Below are positions 27,499-36,194 of a stretch of 64,000 bases of DNA, one piece after another. Positions within the stretch are counted from its first letter, which is position 1. Each line of letters begins with the position of its first letter. Where the stretch lies: assembly GCF_030010235.1 (NCBI RefSeq), contig NZ_JASCRS010000006.1, forward strand, positions 1 to 64,000, written 5' to 3'. The notes beneath the pieces were generated by a model. The model was not told the DNA's origin. It did not search any database and saw only the letters and a list, made by a program, of their open reading frames with translations. A program made the position numbers and the translations under genes. Origin of the DNA: Leucobacter sp. UT-8R-CII-1-4. GTDB taxonomy: Bacteria; Actinomycetota; Actinomycetes; Actinomycetales; Microbacteriaceae.

Positions 27499-27526
27499 GT
27501 TTCCTGAAAATCCCGAATCAGGAAAC
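27499..27526. promoter_or_regulatory. Inverted repeat, candidate RpiR operator
   Basis: GTTTCCTGA (27499-27507) and TCAGGAAAC (27518-27526) are perfect 9-base arms around a 10-base spacer, 21 bases before the ATPase start codon. It is well placed to block the operon promoter. Confidence 0.5.
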
Positions 27527-27547
27527 CCGATTCCCTGGAGGTGGCCG

Positions 27548-28726
27548 ATGGCCCGTCTCGTGCTCGAAGAGATCACCAGAAGTTTTGGCGACTTCATTGC
27601 AACCGATCACATTTCTCTCGACATCGAAGATGGTGATTTTCTCGTCCTGCTAGGCCCCTCGGGCTGCGGCAAAACCACCCTGCTTCGAATGATCGCTGGC
27701 CTACTTGAACCCACAAGCGGCAGCATCAGCATCGACGGCGAAGACGTGACCGCCCTCCCGGCACGCAAGCGCGACCTAGCAATGGTGTTTCAGAGCTACG
27801 CGCTCTATCCACACCTGTCGGTTGAAAAGAACCTCGCTTTCCCCCTCAAAATTCGCAAGACACCCAAAGCCGAAATCGCAAGCCGAGTTCGCGCCGCGGC
27901 AGAAGCGGTAGAAATTGCCCACCTTCTCGACCGCAAACCAAAAGAACTCTCCGGCGGCCAGCGACAGCGAGTAGCAGTAGCACGAGCACTCGTTCGAGAA
28001 CCCAAGGCCTTTCTGATGGATGAGCCACTCTCAAACCTCGACGCAAAGCTGCGCACCGCAACCCGACGCGAACTCGCAGAACTTCACCGCAAGCTCGGTG
28101 CGACATTCATCTACGTCACCCATGACCAAGTTGAAGCGATGACCATGGCAACAAAGATCGCTCTCCTCAACAACGGCAGAGTCGAACAGTTTGGCACCCC
28201 AGCTGAACTGTATGACACACCAAGCTCTGTGTTCGCGGCCGGGTTCCTCGGCTCCCCCGCCATGAACCTGCTCGACGCCACACTCACCACCACAGACAGC
28301 AAAATTTCAGTCTTCGCTCCGGGCCTCGAAGCAGTGCTGTGGCACGGCACCACCGAAGAGCGAGAATGCGTCGTCGGCGTACGACCTGAACATCTTACGG
28401 TGCACGAGAGCGGCGTACCCGAAGCCGTACCAACTGCCGGCATCGCACTGCGCGGCACCGTGGAACTGGTTGAAAACCTCGGCCGAGAGCAACTTGTGCA
28501 CTGTGTCATCGGAGAAGCACGCGTCACCGTTGCGTGCGACCGGGCCGCACAGTGGGTCGTTGCTCAGCAAGTCGTTCTCACTGCGCCAATCGAACGCGTG
28601 CACCTCTTTGACCGCGCAAGCGGTTACCGCCTCGAATGGCAGCCGGAAGCTGTTTCTGCGCCGCTTCCGCTGAGCGCTCTCGACGCCGAACTCAGCGCCG
28701 CGCAATCTGCGCCGACCACAGCCTAA
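27548..28726 (+). CDS. ABC importer ATPase, MalK/UgpC type
   Basis: A 392-residue ATPase with Walker A GPSGCGKTT, Q-loop VFQSYALYPHLSVEKNLAFPL, signature LSGGQRQR, Walker B AFLMDEPLSNLD and H-loop VTHDQVEAMTMA. A C-terminal OB-type regulatory domain (about 240-370, VVGVRPEHLTVHESG) marks the carbohydrate/glycerol-phosphate importers. ATG 27548 is preceded by TGGAGGTGG; a longer frame would start 20 codons earlier. It is the first gene of the importer operon. One ATPase would drive both permeases further downstream. Confidence 0.93.
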   Translation: MARLVLEEITRSFGDFIATDHISLDIEDGDFLVLLGPSGCGKTTLLRMIAGLLEPTSGSISIDGEDVTALPARKRDLAMVFQSYALYPHLSVEKNLAFPLKIRKTPKAEIASRVRAAAEAVEIAHLLDRKPKELSGGQRQRVAVARALVREPKAFLMDEPLSNLDAKLRTATRRELAELHRKLGATFIYVTHDQVEAMTMATKIALLNNGRVEQFGTPAELYDTPSSVFAAGFLGSPAMNLLDATLTTTDSKISVFAPGLEAVLWHGTTEERECVVGVRPEHLTVHESGVPEAVPTAGIALRGTVELVENLGREQLVHCVIGEARVTVACDRAAQWVVAQQVVLTAPIERVHLFDRASGYRLEWQPEAVSAPLPLSALDAELSAAQSAPTTA

Positions 28727-28778
28727 ATCCTCAGTTCTTCCTCTCCCCACACTCACCCCTTCCGAAAGGATCCCTCCC

Positions 28779-30131
28779 ATGCGTCTCCGACGTAATGTAG
28801 CCGCCACCACGGCAGCCCTAGTAGCAGCCGCCACGCTCGTTTCTTGCGCCTCCGGCGCAGGCGGCGAGCAGACCGCCGCTTCGATCGTCCCTGAGCTCAG
28901 CAAGGATCAGGAAGTTGAAATCGTTTTCGAAAGCTACAACCTGATGCAGGCCGGAGCCTGGACAGATACCGTCAACCAGCTCCTCGAGGAGTTCCAGGCC
29001 GAACACCCAAACATTACGGTCAAGGCGCAGCCACCACAGGGCGACAGCACAAGCAATGTGTATGTCGGCAGCATTCAGACGCAGCTCCTCGCAGGCAAAG
29101 CACCTGATCTTGCACAGATCACCTTCGATTCACTCGACTTCGCAGTGAATCAGCTCGGCGCAAAGCCAATCTCTGATCTTGTCAGCAACGAAGAGCTTGA
29201 AGAAGCCTTCGGCGGCGAAAATCCAATGCACCCGAACGCAAAGGTGCTTGCCGATTGGAACGGTAAAACCGTGGGTATGCCCTACGTGTTCTCGACCCCT
29301 GTGCTTTTTTACAATGCAGACATGCTCGCACAAGCGGGGGTAACCAACCCTGACTTCAGCACCTGGGATTCAGTTGAAAAGATTGCAGCGCAGGTAAGCG
29401 CTCAAACCGGGAAGCCATCACTCGATATTGCGTGCGTTGCAAAGGGTGGTAACTGGTGCATGCAGGCACTCTTTAAGTCAAACGGCGCAGAGGTTCTTTC
29501 ACAGGATCGCACAACCATCGAGTTTGGTTCAGCTGAAGCGCAGGCCACGGTGGAGCGATTTGCAGAGATGACAGAGGCCGGAGTGCTCCGCTCTGCATCG
29601 AGTACTTCGTCAATGGAAGGCCTACCAAAGGGCGACACCGCAATGGTGCTCACCACTTCCGCCCTACAAGGCATGTTCATGGCCGGCGCTTCGGCAGGCG
29701 GCTGGAAGCTCGACGCTGCCCCAATGCCCGCATTTCCTGGCAAAGAGGCAATGCCGGTGAACTCAGGTTCAGCCCTATTCGTGCTCAGCGATGATCCAGC
29801 GAAGCAACGTGCTTCCTGGGAACTCGCAAAGTTCCTTACCAGCGATCGCGCCTACGAACTGATTTCGAGCAAGATCGGCTACCTGCCGCTTCGCACCGGC
29901 CTAGTTGAGGAGGGCGGCTCGCTGCACGAGTGGGCCCAGGCGAATCCCCTAATCCAGCCAAACCTCGACCAGCTCGACCAGATGCAGCCCTGGGTCTCAT
30001 ACCCCGGCAACAACTTCGTTCAGGTCGACGATATTCTCGGCACCGCAATCGAAGAGGTCGTCTTCTACGGCAAACCCGCCGAAGAGACCATGACCGAAGC
30101 GCAGAAGCGCGCACAGGAGCTGATCAAGTAA
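28779..30131 (+). CDS. Solute-binding lipoprotein of the UgpB/MalE type
   Basis: A 450-residue extracellular binding protein. The lipoprotein signal ends in LVSC (Cys at about residue 23). The mature part has the family-1 pattern: QEVEIVFESYNLMQ, NQLLEEFQAEHPNITVKAQPP, LLAGKAPDLAQITFDSLDF, VGMPYVFSTPVLFYNADMLAQAGV and FVLSDDPAKQRASWELAKFL. The AGKAPDLAQ and vanishing-substrate segments recall UgpB (glycerol-3-phosphate), though the ligand cannot be read from sequence. Its TAA stop overlaps the ATG of the phosphatase gene (TAATG). Confidence 0.92.
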   Translation: MRLRRNVAATTAALVAAATLVSCASGAGGEQTAASIVPELSKDQEVEIVFESYNLMQAGAWTDTVNQLLEEFQAEHPNITVKAQPPQGDSTSNVYVGSIQTQLLAGKAPDLAQITFDSLDFAVNQLGAKPISDLVSNEELEEAFGGENPMHPNAKVLADWNGKTVGMPYVFSTPVLFYNADMLAQAGVTNPDFSTWDSVEKIAAQVSAQTGKPSLDIACVAKGGNWCMQALFKSNGAEVLSQDRTTIEFGSAEAQATVERFAEMTEAGVLRSASSTSSMEGLPKGDTAMVLTTSALQGMFMAGASAGGWKLDAAPMPAFPGKEAMPVNSGSALFVLSDDPAKQRASWELAKFLTSDRAYELISSKIGYLPLRTGLVEEGGSLHEWAQANPLIQPNLDQLDQMQPWVSYPGNNFVQVDDILGTAIEEVVFYGKPAEETMTEAQKRAQELIK

Positions 30132-30871
30132 TGATTGCTGCAACCGCTTCTCAGCCGCTCCAGGTCGAGGGTACACACAACTTTCGAAGCGCAGGCGGAT
30201 ACGCCACATCAGAAAGCCTCATTCGAGCGAATGGGCTGTTCCGCTCAGATGCGCTGCACCGACTCAGTGAAGTTGGCCAACGTCAGCTTGCCGAACACGG
30301 CATTGTGCGCGTCATTGACCTGCGAGATCGAAACGAACTCGCGCACGCACCCAACGCAATCGGCGGTGTTACTACCGAATCTGTGCACCACCCCATCTTC
30401 GATGCCGACGGGTTACCCAGTGGATTCGGGCCAACCTCGATCAGCGAGGTGTATCGGTACATGGTTGAGGAGCGCACCGAGCGAATCGTGGGTGCCGTTC
30501 GACTCATCGCCGATGCTCCCGAAGGTGGCGTGCTTGTGCACTGCACCGCAGGCAAAGATCGCACCGGCATCGTCGTGGCATCGGCCCTCACCGCCGTCGG
30601 AGTCTCGCGTGAGCAGGTAATTGCCGACTACGCGTCGAGCGGCCAGAATCTCTCGGGTGAATGGGCCGAGCAGATGCTCGCCTCGGCGACCGAGCGGTTC
30701 GGTGAGCTCGATGAGAACACTCGTGAATTGATGGTGGCAAGCCCGGCTGCCGCTATCGACGAGACCTTGAATCTGATCGAGGATCGCTTCGGGAGTGTCG
30801 AGCAGATGCTACTCAGCAACGGTTTTGACGACGCCGCACTTCTGCGCTTGCAACACCGCCTCGTTGCCTGA
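30131..30871 (+). CDS. PtpB/LipA-like tyrosine or phosphoinositide phosphatase
   Basis: A 246-residue cysteine phosphatase with the P-loop HCTAGKDRTG at residues 137-146 (C138, R144; CX5R). HCxxGKDR is the signature of the mycobacterial PtpB and Listeria LipA family, which act on phosphotyrosine and on phosphoinositides. The family's N-terminal NFRSAGGY and VRVIDLRDRNELAHAP are also present. No signal peptide is seen, so it acts in the cytosol. It sits between the binding protein and a phosphodiesterase, overlapping the former by one base. The setting favours removing a phosphate from an imported organic phosphate (inference) rather than signalling. Confidence 0.9.
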   Translation: MIAATASQPLQVEGTHNFRSAGGYATSESLIRANGLFRSDALHRLSEVGQRQLAEHGIVRVIDLRDRNELAHAPNAIGGVTTESVHHPIFDADGLPSGFGPTSISEVYRYMVEERTERIVGAVRLIADAPEGGVLVHCTAGKDRTGIVVASALTAVGVSREQVIADYASSGQNLSGEWAEQMLASATERFGELDENTRELMVASPAAAIDETLNLIEDRFGSVEQMLLSNGFDDAALLRLQHRLVA

Positions 30872-30991
30872 AACAACACCTCGTTACCTGAACACCGCTT
30901 CGTCGCCTGACAACCGGCGGCAAGACAACCTCACTCTCTTTCTTTCAGCACGAAGTCGCAATCACGGCTTCAAACCCCAAAAGGAGCAGCC

Positions 30992-31906
30992 ATGTCTGCA
31001 TCATCATTTCCAGAGCCTCAGCATCCAGAAGCTGAGCACTTCATTCTTCACCTGAGCGACACCCACTTCGTAGGCGGCACCGATCTGCTTCACGGCGCGG
31101 TCGACAGCGACGCAAATCTGAAGCGGCTCTTCCGTGACTTTGCCGAAACCCAGGCACGACCCGAAGCCATAGTGTTCACCGGCGACCTCGCCGACACCGG
31201 TGACGCCGATGCTTACCGCAGGCTACGCGCGCTCGTCGAGCCGGCAGCCGCTGAGATTGGCGCTCAGGTGATCTGGGTCATGGGCAATCACGACACCCGC
31301 ACCCCGTTTCGCAAAGAATTGCTCGACAGTGATGCTGGCGAGGAGAGCGTTGACATGGTCTACGACGTCAACGGACTCCGCGTAATTGCCCTCGATTCAA
31401 CCGTGCCAGGCCAGCACTATGGTGAGATTAGCGAGGCCCAGTATGAGTGGCTGGCGGAGGTGCTTGACGCACCAGCGCCACACGGCAGCATCATTGCTCT
31501 GCACCACCCGCCAGTGCCGAGCCTGCTTGAGCCAATCTCTTTCGTTGAGCTTCGCGATCAGGCACGCTTTGGCGAAGCCATTCGGGGCACCGATGTTCGC
31601 GCAGTTCTTGGCGGGCACCTGCATTTCAATACCTTCAGCGAAATTGGCGGCGTTCCAGTATCGGTTGCTTCAGCTACCTGTTACACGCAGGATCTGAATG
31701 TCGCAAAGGGTGGAATGCGGGGCCAGAACGGGGCCCAGGGCTTCAACCTGGTGCACCTCTACGAAGACCGTGTAATGCATACCGTCGTGCCAATCGGAGA
31801 GTTCTCGACCGTCTACGAAATGACCTCGAAGCAGCTTGCCGCGTTCTCACGCATGAGCGAGGCCGAGGTTGCCGAGGCAATGGCGAAGCACAGCAAGAAG
31901 CACTAG
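30992..31906 (+). CDS. Calcineurin-like metallophosphoesterase (phosphodiesterase)
   Basis: A 304-residue binuclear metal phosphoesterase of the CpdA/GpdQ type. Metal ligands are D23 and H25 (LSDTHF), D65 (TGDLADTGD), N99-H100-D101 (GNHD), H171 (ALHHPP) and H209/H211 (GGHLH). Members cleave cyclic nucleotides, glycerophosphodiesters or similar compounds. No signal peptide: cytosolic. AAAAGGAGCAGCC precedes the ATG. It is embedded in the importer operon, so it most likely processes the imported phosphodiester before or alongside the neighbouring phosphatase (inference). Confidence 0.93.
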   Translation: MSASSFPEPQHPEAEHFILHLSDTHFVGGTDLLHGAVDSDANLKRLFRDFAETQARPEAIVFTGDLADTGDADAYRRLRALVEPAAAEIGAQVIWVMGNHDTRTPFRKELLDSDAGEESVDMVYDVNGLRVIALDSTVPGQHYGEISEAQYEWLAEVLDAPAPHGSIIALHHPPVPSLLEPISFVELRDQARFGEAIRGTDVRAVLGGHLHFNTFSEIGGVPVSVASATCYTQDLNVAKGGMRGQNGAQGFNLVHLYEDRVMHTVVPIGEFSTVYEMTSKQLAAFSRMSEAEVAEAMAKHSKKH

Positions 31907-31988
31907 CTCCCGTTTGGTGGTGGTCGCCCTCCCGGCGGCCGCCACCAGCGGGCACTCACCACTCCCACTTTGCAGATCGGAATGACGG

Positions 31989-32963
31989 TTGTTTACCGAA
32001 GTACTCCCGCAATCGAAGAGCGCACAAAACAGTGCCTCAGCGGCTCCGCCCGAAGACGAAAATAAGCTCACCCGCCGCAAGGCCCGCGGATTTCAGTTCG
32101 CACCCTACCTCTATGTGCTGCCGGCGGTGGCGCTCCTCATCGTCTGGACCTATGCGCCACTGTTGCAGACCGTGGAGCTTTCGTTCTACGACTGGAACAT
32201 GCTGCCTACCCAGCCGAAGGTTCCGGTTGGCTTCGATAATTATGTTGAGGTCATCACCCTGCCCGAGCTGCAGCAGGCGCTCCTGAACACCGTGCTCTAC
32301 ATTGCCGGGTTCCTTTTGCTGTCAGTTGCACTGCCGGTCGTTTTCGCTCTGATTTCTCGACGCGTCGCAGGCAAAGCGAAGACCATCTACCAGGCGCTCA
32401 TCTTTGTTCCGTTTCTGGTCACTCCGGTTGCAACGAGTGCGATTTGGCGCTGGCTCTTTGCTCCAGAGGGCGGCACCATTCCCGCGGTGGCACGTTTCTT
32501 CGGTGTCGAAATGGGCGACGTCTTTCGAGACCCGAACTCATCCATGCTTGCGGTAATGGTGATTGTTGGCTGGCAGATGCTCGGTTTTGGGGTACTTGTC
32601 GTGTCGGCAGGGTTGGCAGGGATCAGCCCTGACTACGCACACGCAGCTGGAGTTGATGGCGCGACCGAACGACAGATCACCTGGCGAATCACGCTGCCGC
32701 TTCTGTCGCCCTCGCTCGTGTTCCTCTCACTTATGACCATTCTGCTTTCTGCTCAGTGGACCTTCCCGATCATTGATCTTGCAACCCAGGGCGGGCCAAG
32801 CGGATCATCAACCAATATTTACTATTTGCTCTATCAATTTGGCTTCCGCAACTTCGATGCAGGATTGTCGTCAGCCGCAGGCGTGCTGTTCTTCATTGGT
32901 TTTGGCATCATCGCGTTCATCTTCGTAGAGCTCACCGAGAAGCTCAGCTTTCACGACAACTAA
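31989..32963 (+). CDS. ABC importer permease, MalF/UgpA type
   Basis: A 324-residue permease with six membrane helices after a charged cytoplasmic start. The coupling EAA-type loop is YAHAAGVDGATERQITWRITLPLLSPSL. The extracytoplasmic part contains FDNYVEVITLPELQQALLNT. The start is TTG with a weak CGGA upstream; no better in-frame codon precedes the first helix. The gene lies after the phosphodiesterase, an unusual interleaving of importer and enzyme genes in one operon. Confidence 0.9.
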   Translation: MFTEVLPQSKSAQNSASAAPPEDENKLTRRKARGFQFAPYLYVLPAVALLIVWTYAPLLQTVELSFYDWNMLPTQPKVPVGFDNYVEVITLPELQQALLNTVLYIAGFLLLSVALPVVFALISRRVAGKAKTIYQALIFVPFLVTPVATSAIWRWLFAPEGGTIPAVARFFGVEMGDVFRDPNSSMLAVMVIVGWQMLGFGVLVVSAGLAGISPDYAHAAGVDGATERQITWRITLPLLSPSLVFLSLMTILLSAQWTFPIIDLATQGGPSGSSTNIYYLLYQFGFRNFDAGLSSAAGVLFFIGFGIIAFIFVELTEKLSFHDN

Positions 32964-32972
32964 GGCTGCATC

Positions 32973-33875
32973 ATGGCATTCACGCTTGTTTCTCAATACC
33001 AGCTCCCCAGTACGGGAGCGCATTCAAATCTCGATACCGCGGCGGCCACGCTAGCGAAAGCGCGAAGCAAACGACGCTTGGGCTTAATTCCCGCCCTCGT
33101 GTTACTCACGGTGCTTGCGATTATCTCGATCTTTCCGATCTATTGGATGTTCGTCACAGCGTTTCGACCGAGTGAAGAAATGCTTTCTACGAACCCATTG
33201 CCCGGGCCATTTAGTCTCGAAAACTTTGAGTACGTCTGGAACACCATCCCGATCCTTGGAATGCTCGGCAACACCTTCGCTATGGCTCTCGGCCTCGCGT
33301 TCGGACAATTGATGATCGCGATCCTCGCTTCATATGGCTTCTCAAGGTGGAACTTCAGGGGCCAGAAGATCCTCTTTCTCCTCTTTGTGGGCTCCTGGCT
33401 TGTTCCCTTTCAGGTCACGATGATTCCCAACTACGTGTTGATTTCACGGATGGGTCTATTGAACACGGTGCTCGGTGTCGTGGTACCGCAGCTCGCCGCT
33501 GCATTCGCGGTGATGATGCTGAAGCAGCACTTTGATTCATTTCCACGTGAGCTCTACGAAGCTTCCGATATGGACGGCCGCGGATCGTGGCGCACGCTGT
33601 GGGAGGTCGTCATCCCAAATCTTCGGCCTGCCCTCGCGGCACTTGGCATCATGCTCTTTATTAGCGCGTGGAACGAGTACCTGTGGCCATCTTTGATTCT
33701 GCGGCAGTCTGATGCACTGATTCAGGTTGGTATTCGCAGCTTCCTTGGTGCTGAAGGCAATAACTGGGGCGCAGTCATGGCGGCGAGTGCCCTCGCCTGT
33801 CTACCGATTTTCTTGATCTACATTTTCTTGCAGCGCTATGTCGTTGATGCGTTTGTGAGATCGGGTCTGAAGTAA
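32973..33875 (+). CDS. ABC importer permease, MalG/UgpE type
   Basis: A 300-residue permease with six helices. It has the MalG-type start of the membrane domain (LVLLTVLAIISIFPIYWMFVTAFRP) and the EAA loop YEASDMDGRGSWRTLWEVVIPNLRPALA. The extracytoplasmic segment SLENFEYVWNTIPI is typical of sugar/glycerol-phosphate permeases. It completes the importer and is followed directly by a very long hairpin. Confidence 0.92.
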   Translation: MAFTLVSQYQLPSTGAHSNLDTAAATLAKARSKRRLGLIPALVLLTVLAIISIFPIYWMFVTAFRPSEEMLSTNPLPGPFSLENFEYVWNTIPILGMLGNTFAMALGLAFGQLMIAILASYGFSRWNFRGQKILFLLFVGSWLVPFQVTMIPNYVLISRMGLLNTVLGVVVPQLAAAFAVMMLKQHFDSFPRELYEASDMDGRGSWRTLWEVVIPNLRPALAALGIMLFISAWNEYLWPSLILRQSDALIQVGIRSFLGAEGNNWGAVMAASALACLPIFLIYIFLQRYVVDAFVRSGLK

Positions 33876-33880
33876 TCACA

Positions 33881-33934
33881 AACGTGAGCGGGGCGCTCAA
33901 CCTTAAAATTCTGGTTGAGCGCCCCGCTCACGTT
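33881..33934. terminator. Very long hairpin ending the importer operon
   Basis: A perfect 22-bp stem (33881-33902 with 33913-33934) and a 10-base loop, just after the last permease. No T-run follows. The convergent nei-like gene ends 42 bases further on, so it can serve both. Confidence 0.75.
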
Positions 33935-33975
33935 CACTACCTAGCACGCATTACCGATGGCGTCTTCGAAGCGGC

Positions 33976-34980
33976 CTAACTCTGGCAGCCAGCACACCAA
34001 TACAGTTTGCGATTGCCCATTTCTTCGAGCGTAATATTCGTGCCACAGCGTTTGCAGGGTGTTCCCTCAAGTTTGTAGACCCAGTGCCGCTCATCACGAT
34101 CACGCAGCGCCAGTTCGTAGGCTTTGCCCTCGAGACCGTCGATTGTGATCATTTGACCAACAGTGATCCCGACATCAAGCAAGTGCGCCCAATCGTCCCA
34201 AAGCACTTCAAGCGTTGAGCGCGAAATCGTGTTCGCCGGTGTGTGCGGATCAATCCCGGCACGAAAGAGCAGCTCAGCACGATACACATTGCCGATACCT
34301 GCAAGCACAGATTGATCCATCAGCACCAGGCCAATTGGCGTGCGCTTGGCGATGGCCCGGTCAATGAATCGATCACGCTCTGCCGTCGTGTTTGCATTCG
34401 CAGGGTCTGGCCCCAGCCGCTGCAGCACCTTATTGACGCCCTCCGGGGTCAACACTTCGCAGGCGGTCGGCCCGCGAAGGTCGGCGCACACGGTATCTGT
34501 CAGCAGGCGAACTCGCACCTGCCCGACCGGTTCCGGCGGAAACGCGCGATCGTCTTCGCTTTCTTTGTCGTGCTCAGCCATGCGCACGCGTGCGCGACGC
34601 GGCGCACCAATTGAGGCGACCGAATCCTCGCCCTCGTTATCGATCGGTGCAGCACCACTTGGCCGGGAGTGCTCCCCCGTTTGGCCAAGCTTCGAATGGC
34701 CGGGGGTGTAGCCATGAATTTGAATCGTTGGATCGACCCGCACATCACCCGCAAAATCCCAGGCGCCATAGATGCCAAGATGAACTCGCAGCCAATCGCG
34801 CTCCTCAAATTCAAGGAACATCTGTTTGCCGACTGCACGAGCATCGGTCATGATCTGACCGTTCAGTTGCTCCGCGCCCTCAGCAAAACGACCCTGCGGG
34901 CTCGTGATTTCGGCGCTTTTACCTACGAAGTTGGCAGCAAATTGCCGCGCAATTCGATGTACGGAATGCCCCTCAGGCAT
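33976..34980 (-). CDS. nei: Endonuclease VIII-like DNA glycosylase (Nei2 type)
   Basis: A 334-residue Fpg/Nei glycosylase/AP lyase for oxidised bases. The catalytic Pro2-Glu3 is in MPEGHSVHRIA. The helix-two-turn-helix is DQSVLAGIGNVYRAELLFRAGIDP. A four-cysteine zinc finger closes the protein (CKRCG ... CAGC). Between the N-terminal beta domain and the rest lies a polar, disordered-looking insert of about 55 residues (after VDPTIQIHGYTPG, to DDRAFPPEP) that compact Nei proteins lack. It begins 2 bases after rpiB. Confidence 0.93.
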   Translation of the reverse strand: MPEGHSVHRIARQFAANFVGKSAEITSPQGRFAEGAEQLNGQIMTDARAVGKQMFLEFEERDWLRVHLGIYGAWDFAGDVRVDPTIQIHGYTPGHSKLGQTGEHSRPSGAAPIDNEGEDSVASIGAPRRARVRMAEHDKESEDDRAFPPEPVGQVRVRLLTDTVCADLRGPTACEVLTPEGVNKVLQRLGPDPANANTTAERDRFIDRAIAKRTPIGLVLMDQSVLAGIGNVYRAELLFRAGIDPHTPANTISRSTLEVLWDDWAHLLDVGITVGQMITIDGLEGKAYELALRDRDERHWVYKLEGTPCKRCGTNITLEEMGNRKLYWCAGCQS

Positions 34981-34982
34981 GG

Positions 34983-35477
34983 TTAGACGTCTGCTCCAAC
35001 GTACTTGCCCTCAATTGCGCCGGTGCGCTCGTATTCACCAAGCTGTGAGATACGGCGAACGTGGCGCTCATCACCCGGGAAGGGGGTCGCGATAAAAAGA
35101 TCGATGAAGCGGATCGCTTCGTCGACCGAATGCTGACGAGCGCCAATAGAGATGACGTTTGCATTGTTGTGCTCACGAGCGAGCTCGGCGGTTGAATCGT
35201 TCCAGACGAGTGCGGCGCGAATGCCCTCAACCTTGTTCGCAGCCATCTGCTCACCGTTACCCGAACCGCCAAAAACAACGCCGAGCGCCTGCACGCCGTT
35301 GGATTCGTCCTGTGCGACGCCAAGAGCAGCATTGATGCAGAACGATGGGTAGTCGTCGAGCGCATCGTATTCCTGTGGGCCGTGGTCGATCACCTCGTGC
35401 CCCTGCTCACGCAGATGCTGCTGCAACTGCTGGCTGAATTCGAGACCTGCGTGATCGGTAGCAACGTGAATGCGCAT
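34983..35477 (-). CDS. rpiB: Ribose-5-phosphate isomerase B
   Basis: A 164-residue RpiB/LacAB-family isomerase interconverting ribose-5-P and ribulose-5-P. Marks are MRIHVATDHAGLEFSQQL, VVFGGSGNGEQMAANKVEGIRAALVWN, and AREHNNANVISIGARQH. A TAGGAT box lies 9 bases before the ATG. It forms a two-gene unit with the nei-like gene. Confidence 0.95.
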   Translation of the reverse strand: MRIHVATDHAGLEFSQQLQQHLREQGHEVIDHGPQEYDALDDYPSFCINAALGVAQDESNGVQALGVVFGGSGNGEQMAANKVEGIRAALVWNDSTAELAREHNNANVISIGARQHSVDEAIRFIDLFIATPFPGDERHVRRISQLGEYERTGAIEGKYVGADV

Positions 35478-35486
35478 AATGCTCCC

Positions 35487-35492
35487 ATCCTA
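35487..35492 (-). promoter_or_regulatory. Probable -10 box of rpiB (near-leaderless)
   Basis: TAGGAT on the minus strand lies 9 bases before the rpiB ATG. Confidence 0.4.
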
Positions 35493-35515
35493 GCTGCCCG
35501 CGTATGCTGCCGTGC

Positions 35516-35563
35516 CTTCCCGTCACCCTGCGGTCGCGAAGCAGATCGCAGGGTGACGGGAAG
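35516..35563 (-). terminator. Long hairpin after the nitroreductase-like gene
   Basis: A perfect 17-bp stem (35516-35532 with 35547-35563) and 14-base loop. It lies 16 bases after the stop of the upstream minus-strand gene and has no T-run. Confidence 0.65.
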
Positions 35564-35579
35564 AGAGCCGCGGCGGAGC

Positions 35580-36182
35580 TTAGAACTGCGGGCCGACGGT
35601 GCGGCCGCGCTTGAGTTCGTAGAAGCCGGGAACGCTCGCGGCAGCGCGAATGCCGTCCCACAGCTGAAGCGCCAGATCCCCCGTTGGAGCGGGCGTCACT
35701 ACTGGACCGAAGAACGCGACACCATCGATCGAAATAATCGGAACGCCCACATTTGGTCCGGCAATGTCGAGTGCGTGCGCGGTGTTTTCACGCAGAACGG
35801 CATCAAATCGTTCGTCGTCGGCAGCAAGATCGAGCTGACCGCTGAAATCTACCTCGCCGAGCGACTCGGTAATAATGGCATCCCAATCCTCACGGTCACC
35901 AGGATGAATTCGTGTGCCGAAAGCGGTGTAGAGCTTGCCGACCACATCTGGCCCATAGAGTTCTTCGGCGGCAACGGCAACGCGGCCCATACGCTGGCCC
36001 TGCTTCATGCCTTCGGCGTGATCGCCAGGGTCATTGCCTTCGTTAATGATTGCAAGGCTCACTGGATGCCAAGCAACCTCGAAACCGCGAACTTCCGCGA
36101 CTTCAGAAATCCATCGGCTGGTCATCCAGCACCAAGGACAAATCGGGTCAAACCAGAACTCTACTTTTGGCTGTGCACTCAT
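35580..36182 (-). CDS. DsbA-fold mycothiol-dependent nitroreductase (Rv2466c family)
   Basis: A 200-residue thioredoxin-fold protein. The N-terminal KVEFWFDPICPWCWMTSRWI carries a CPWC redox centre and matches the Mycobacterium Rv2466c family, which reduces nitro compounds and disulfides using mycothiol. The alpha-helical insert includes VAVAAEELYGPDVVGKLYTAFG, and the cis-Pro loop is NVGVPIISIDG. No signal peptide: cytosolic. The ATG lies exactly six bases after a TAGGCT box, so the transcript is probably leaderless. This gene supports a mycothiol-making actinobacterial host. Confidence 0.88.
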   Translation of the reverse strand: MSAQPKVEFWFDPICPWCWMTSRWISEVAEVRGFEVAWHPVSLAIINEGNDPGDHAEGMKQGQRMGRVAVAAEELYGPDVVGKLYTAFGTRIHPGDREDWDAIITESLGEVDFSGQLDLAADDERFDAVLRENTAHALDIAGPNVGVPIISIDGVAFFGPVVTPAPTGDLALQLWDGIRAAASVPGFYELKRGRTVGPQF

Positions 36183-36188
36183 AGGGCC

Positions 36189-36194
36189 AGCCTA
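36189..36194 (-). promoter_or_regulatory. Leaderless -10 box of the nitroreductase-like gene
   Basis: TAGGCT on the minus strand, exactly 6 bases before the ATG at 36182. Confidence 0.55.
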
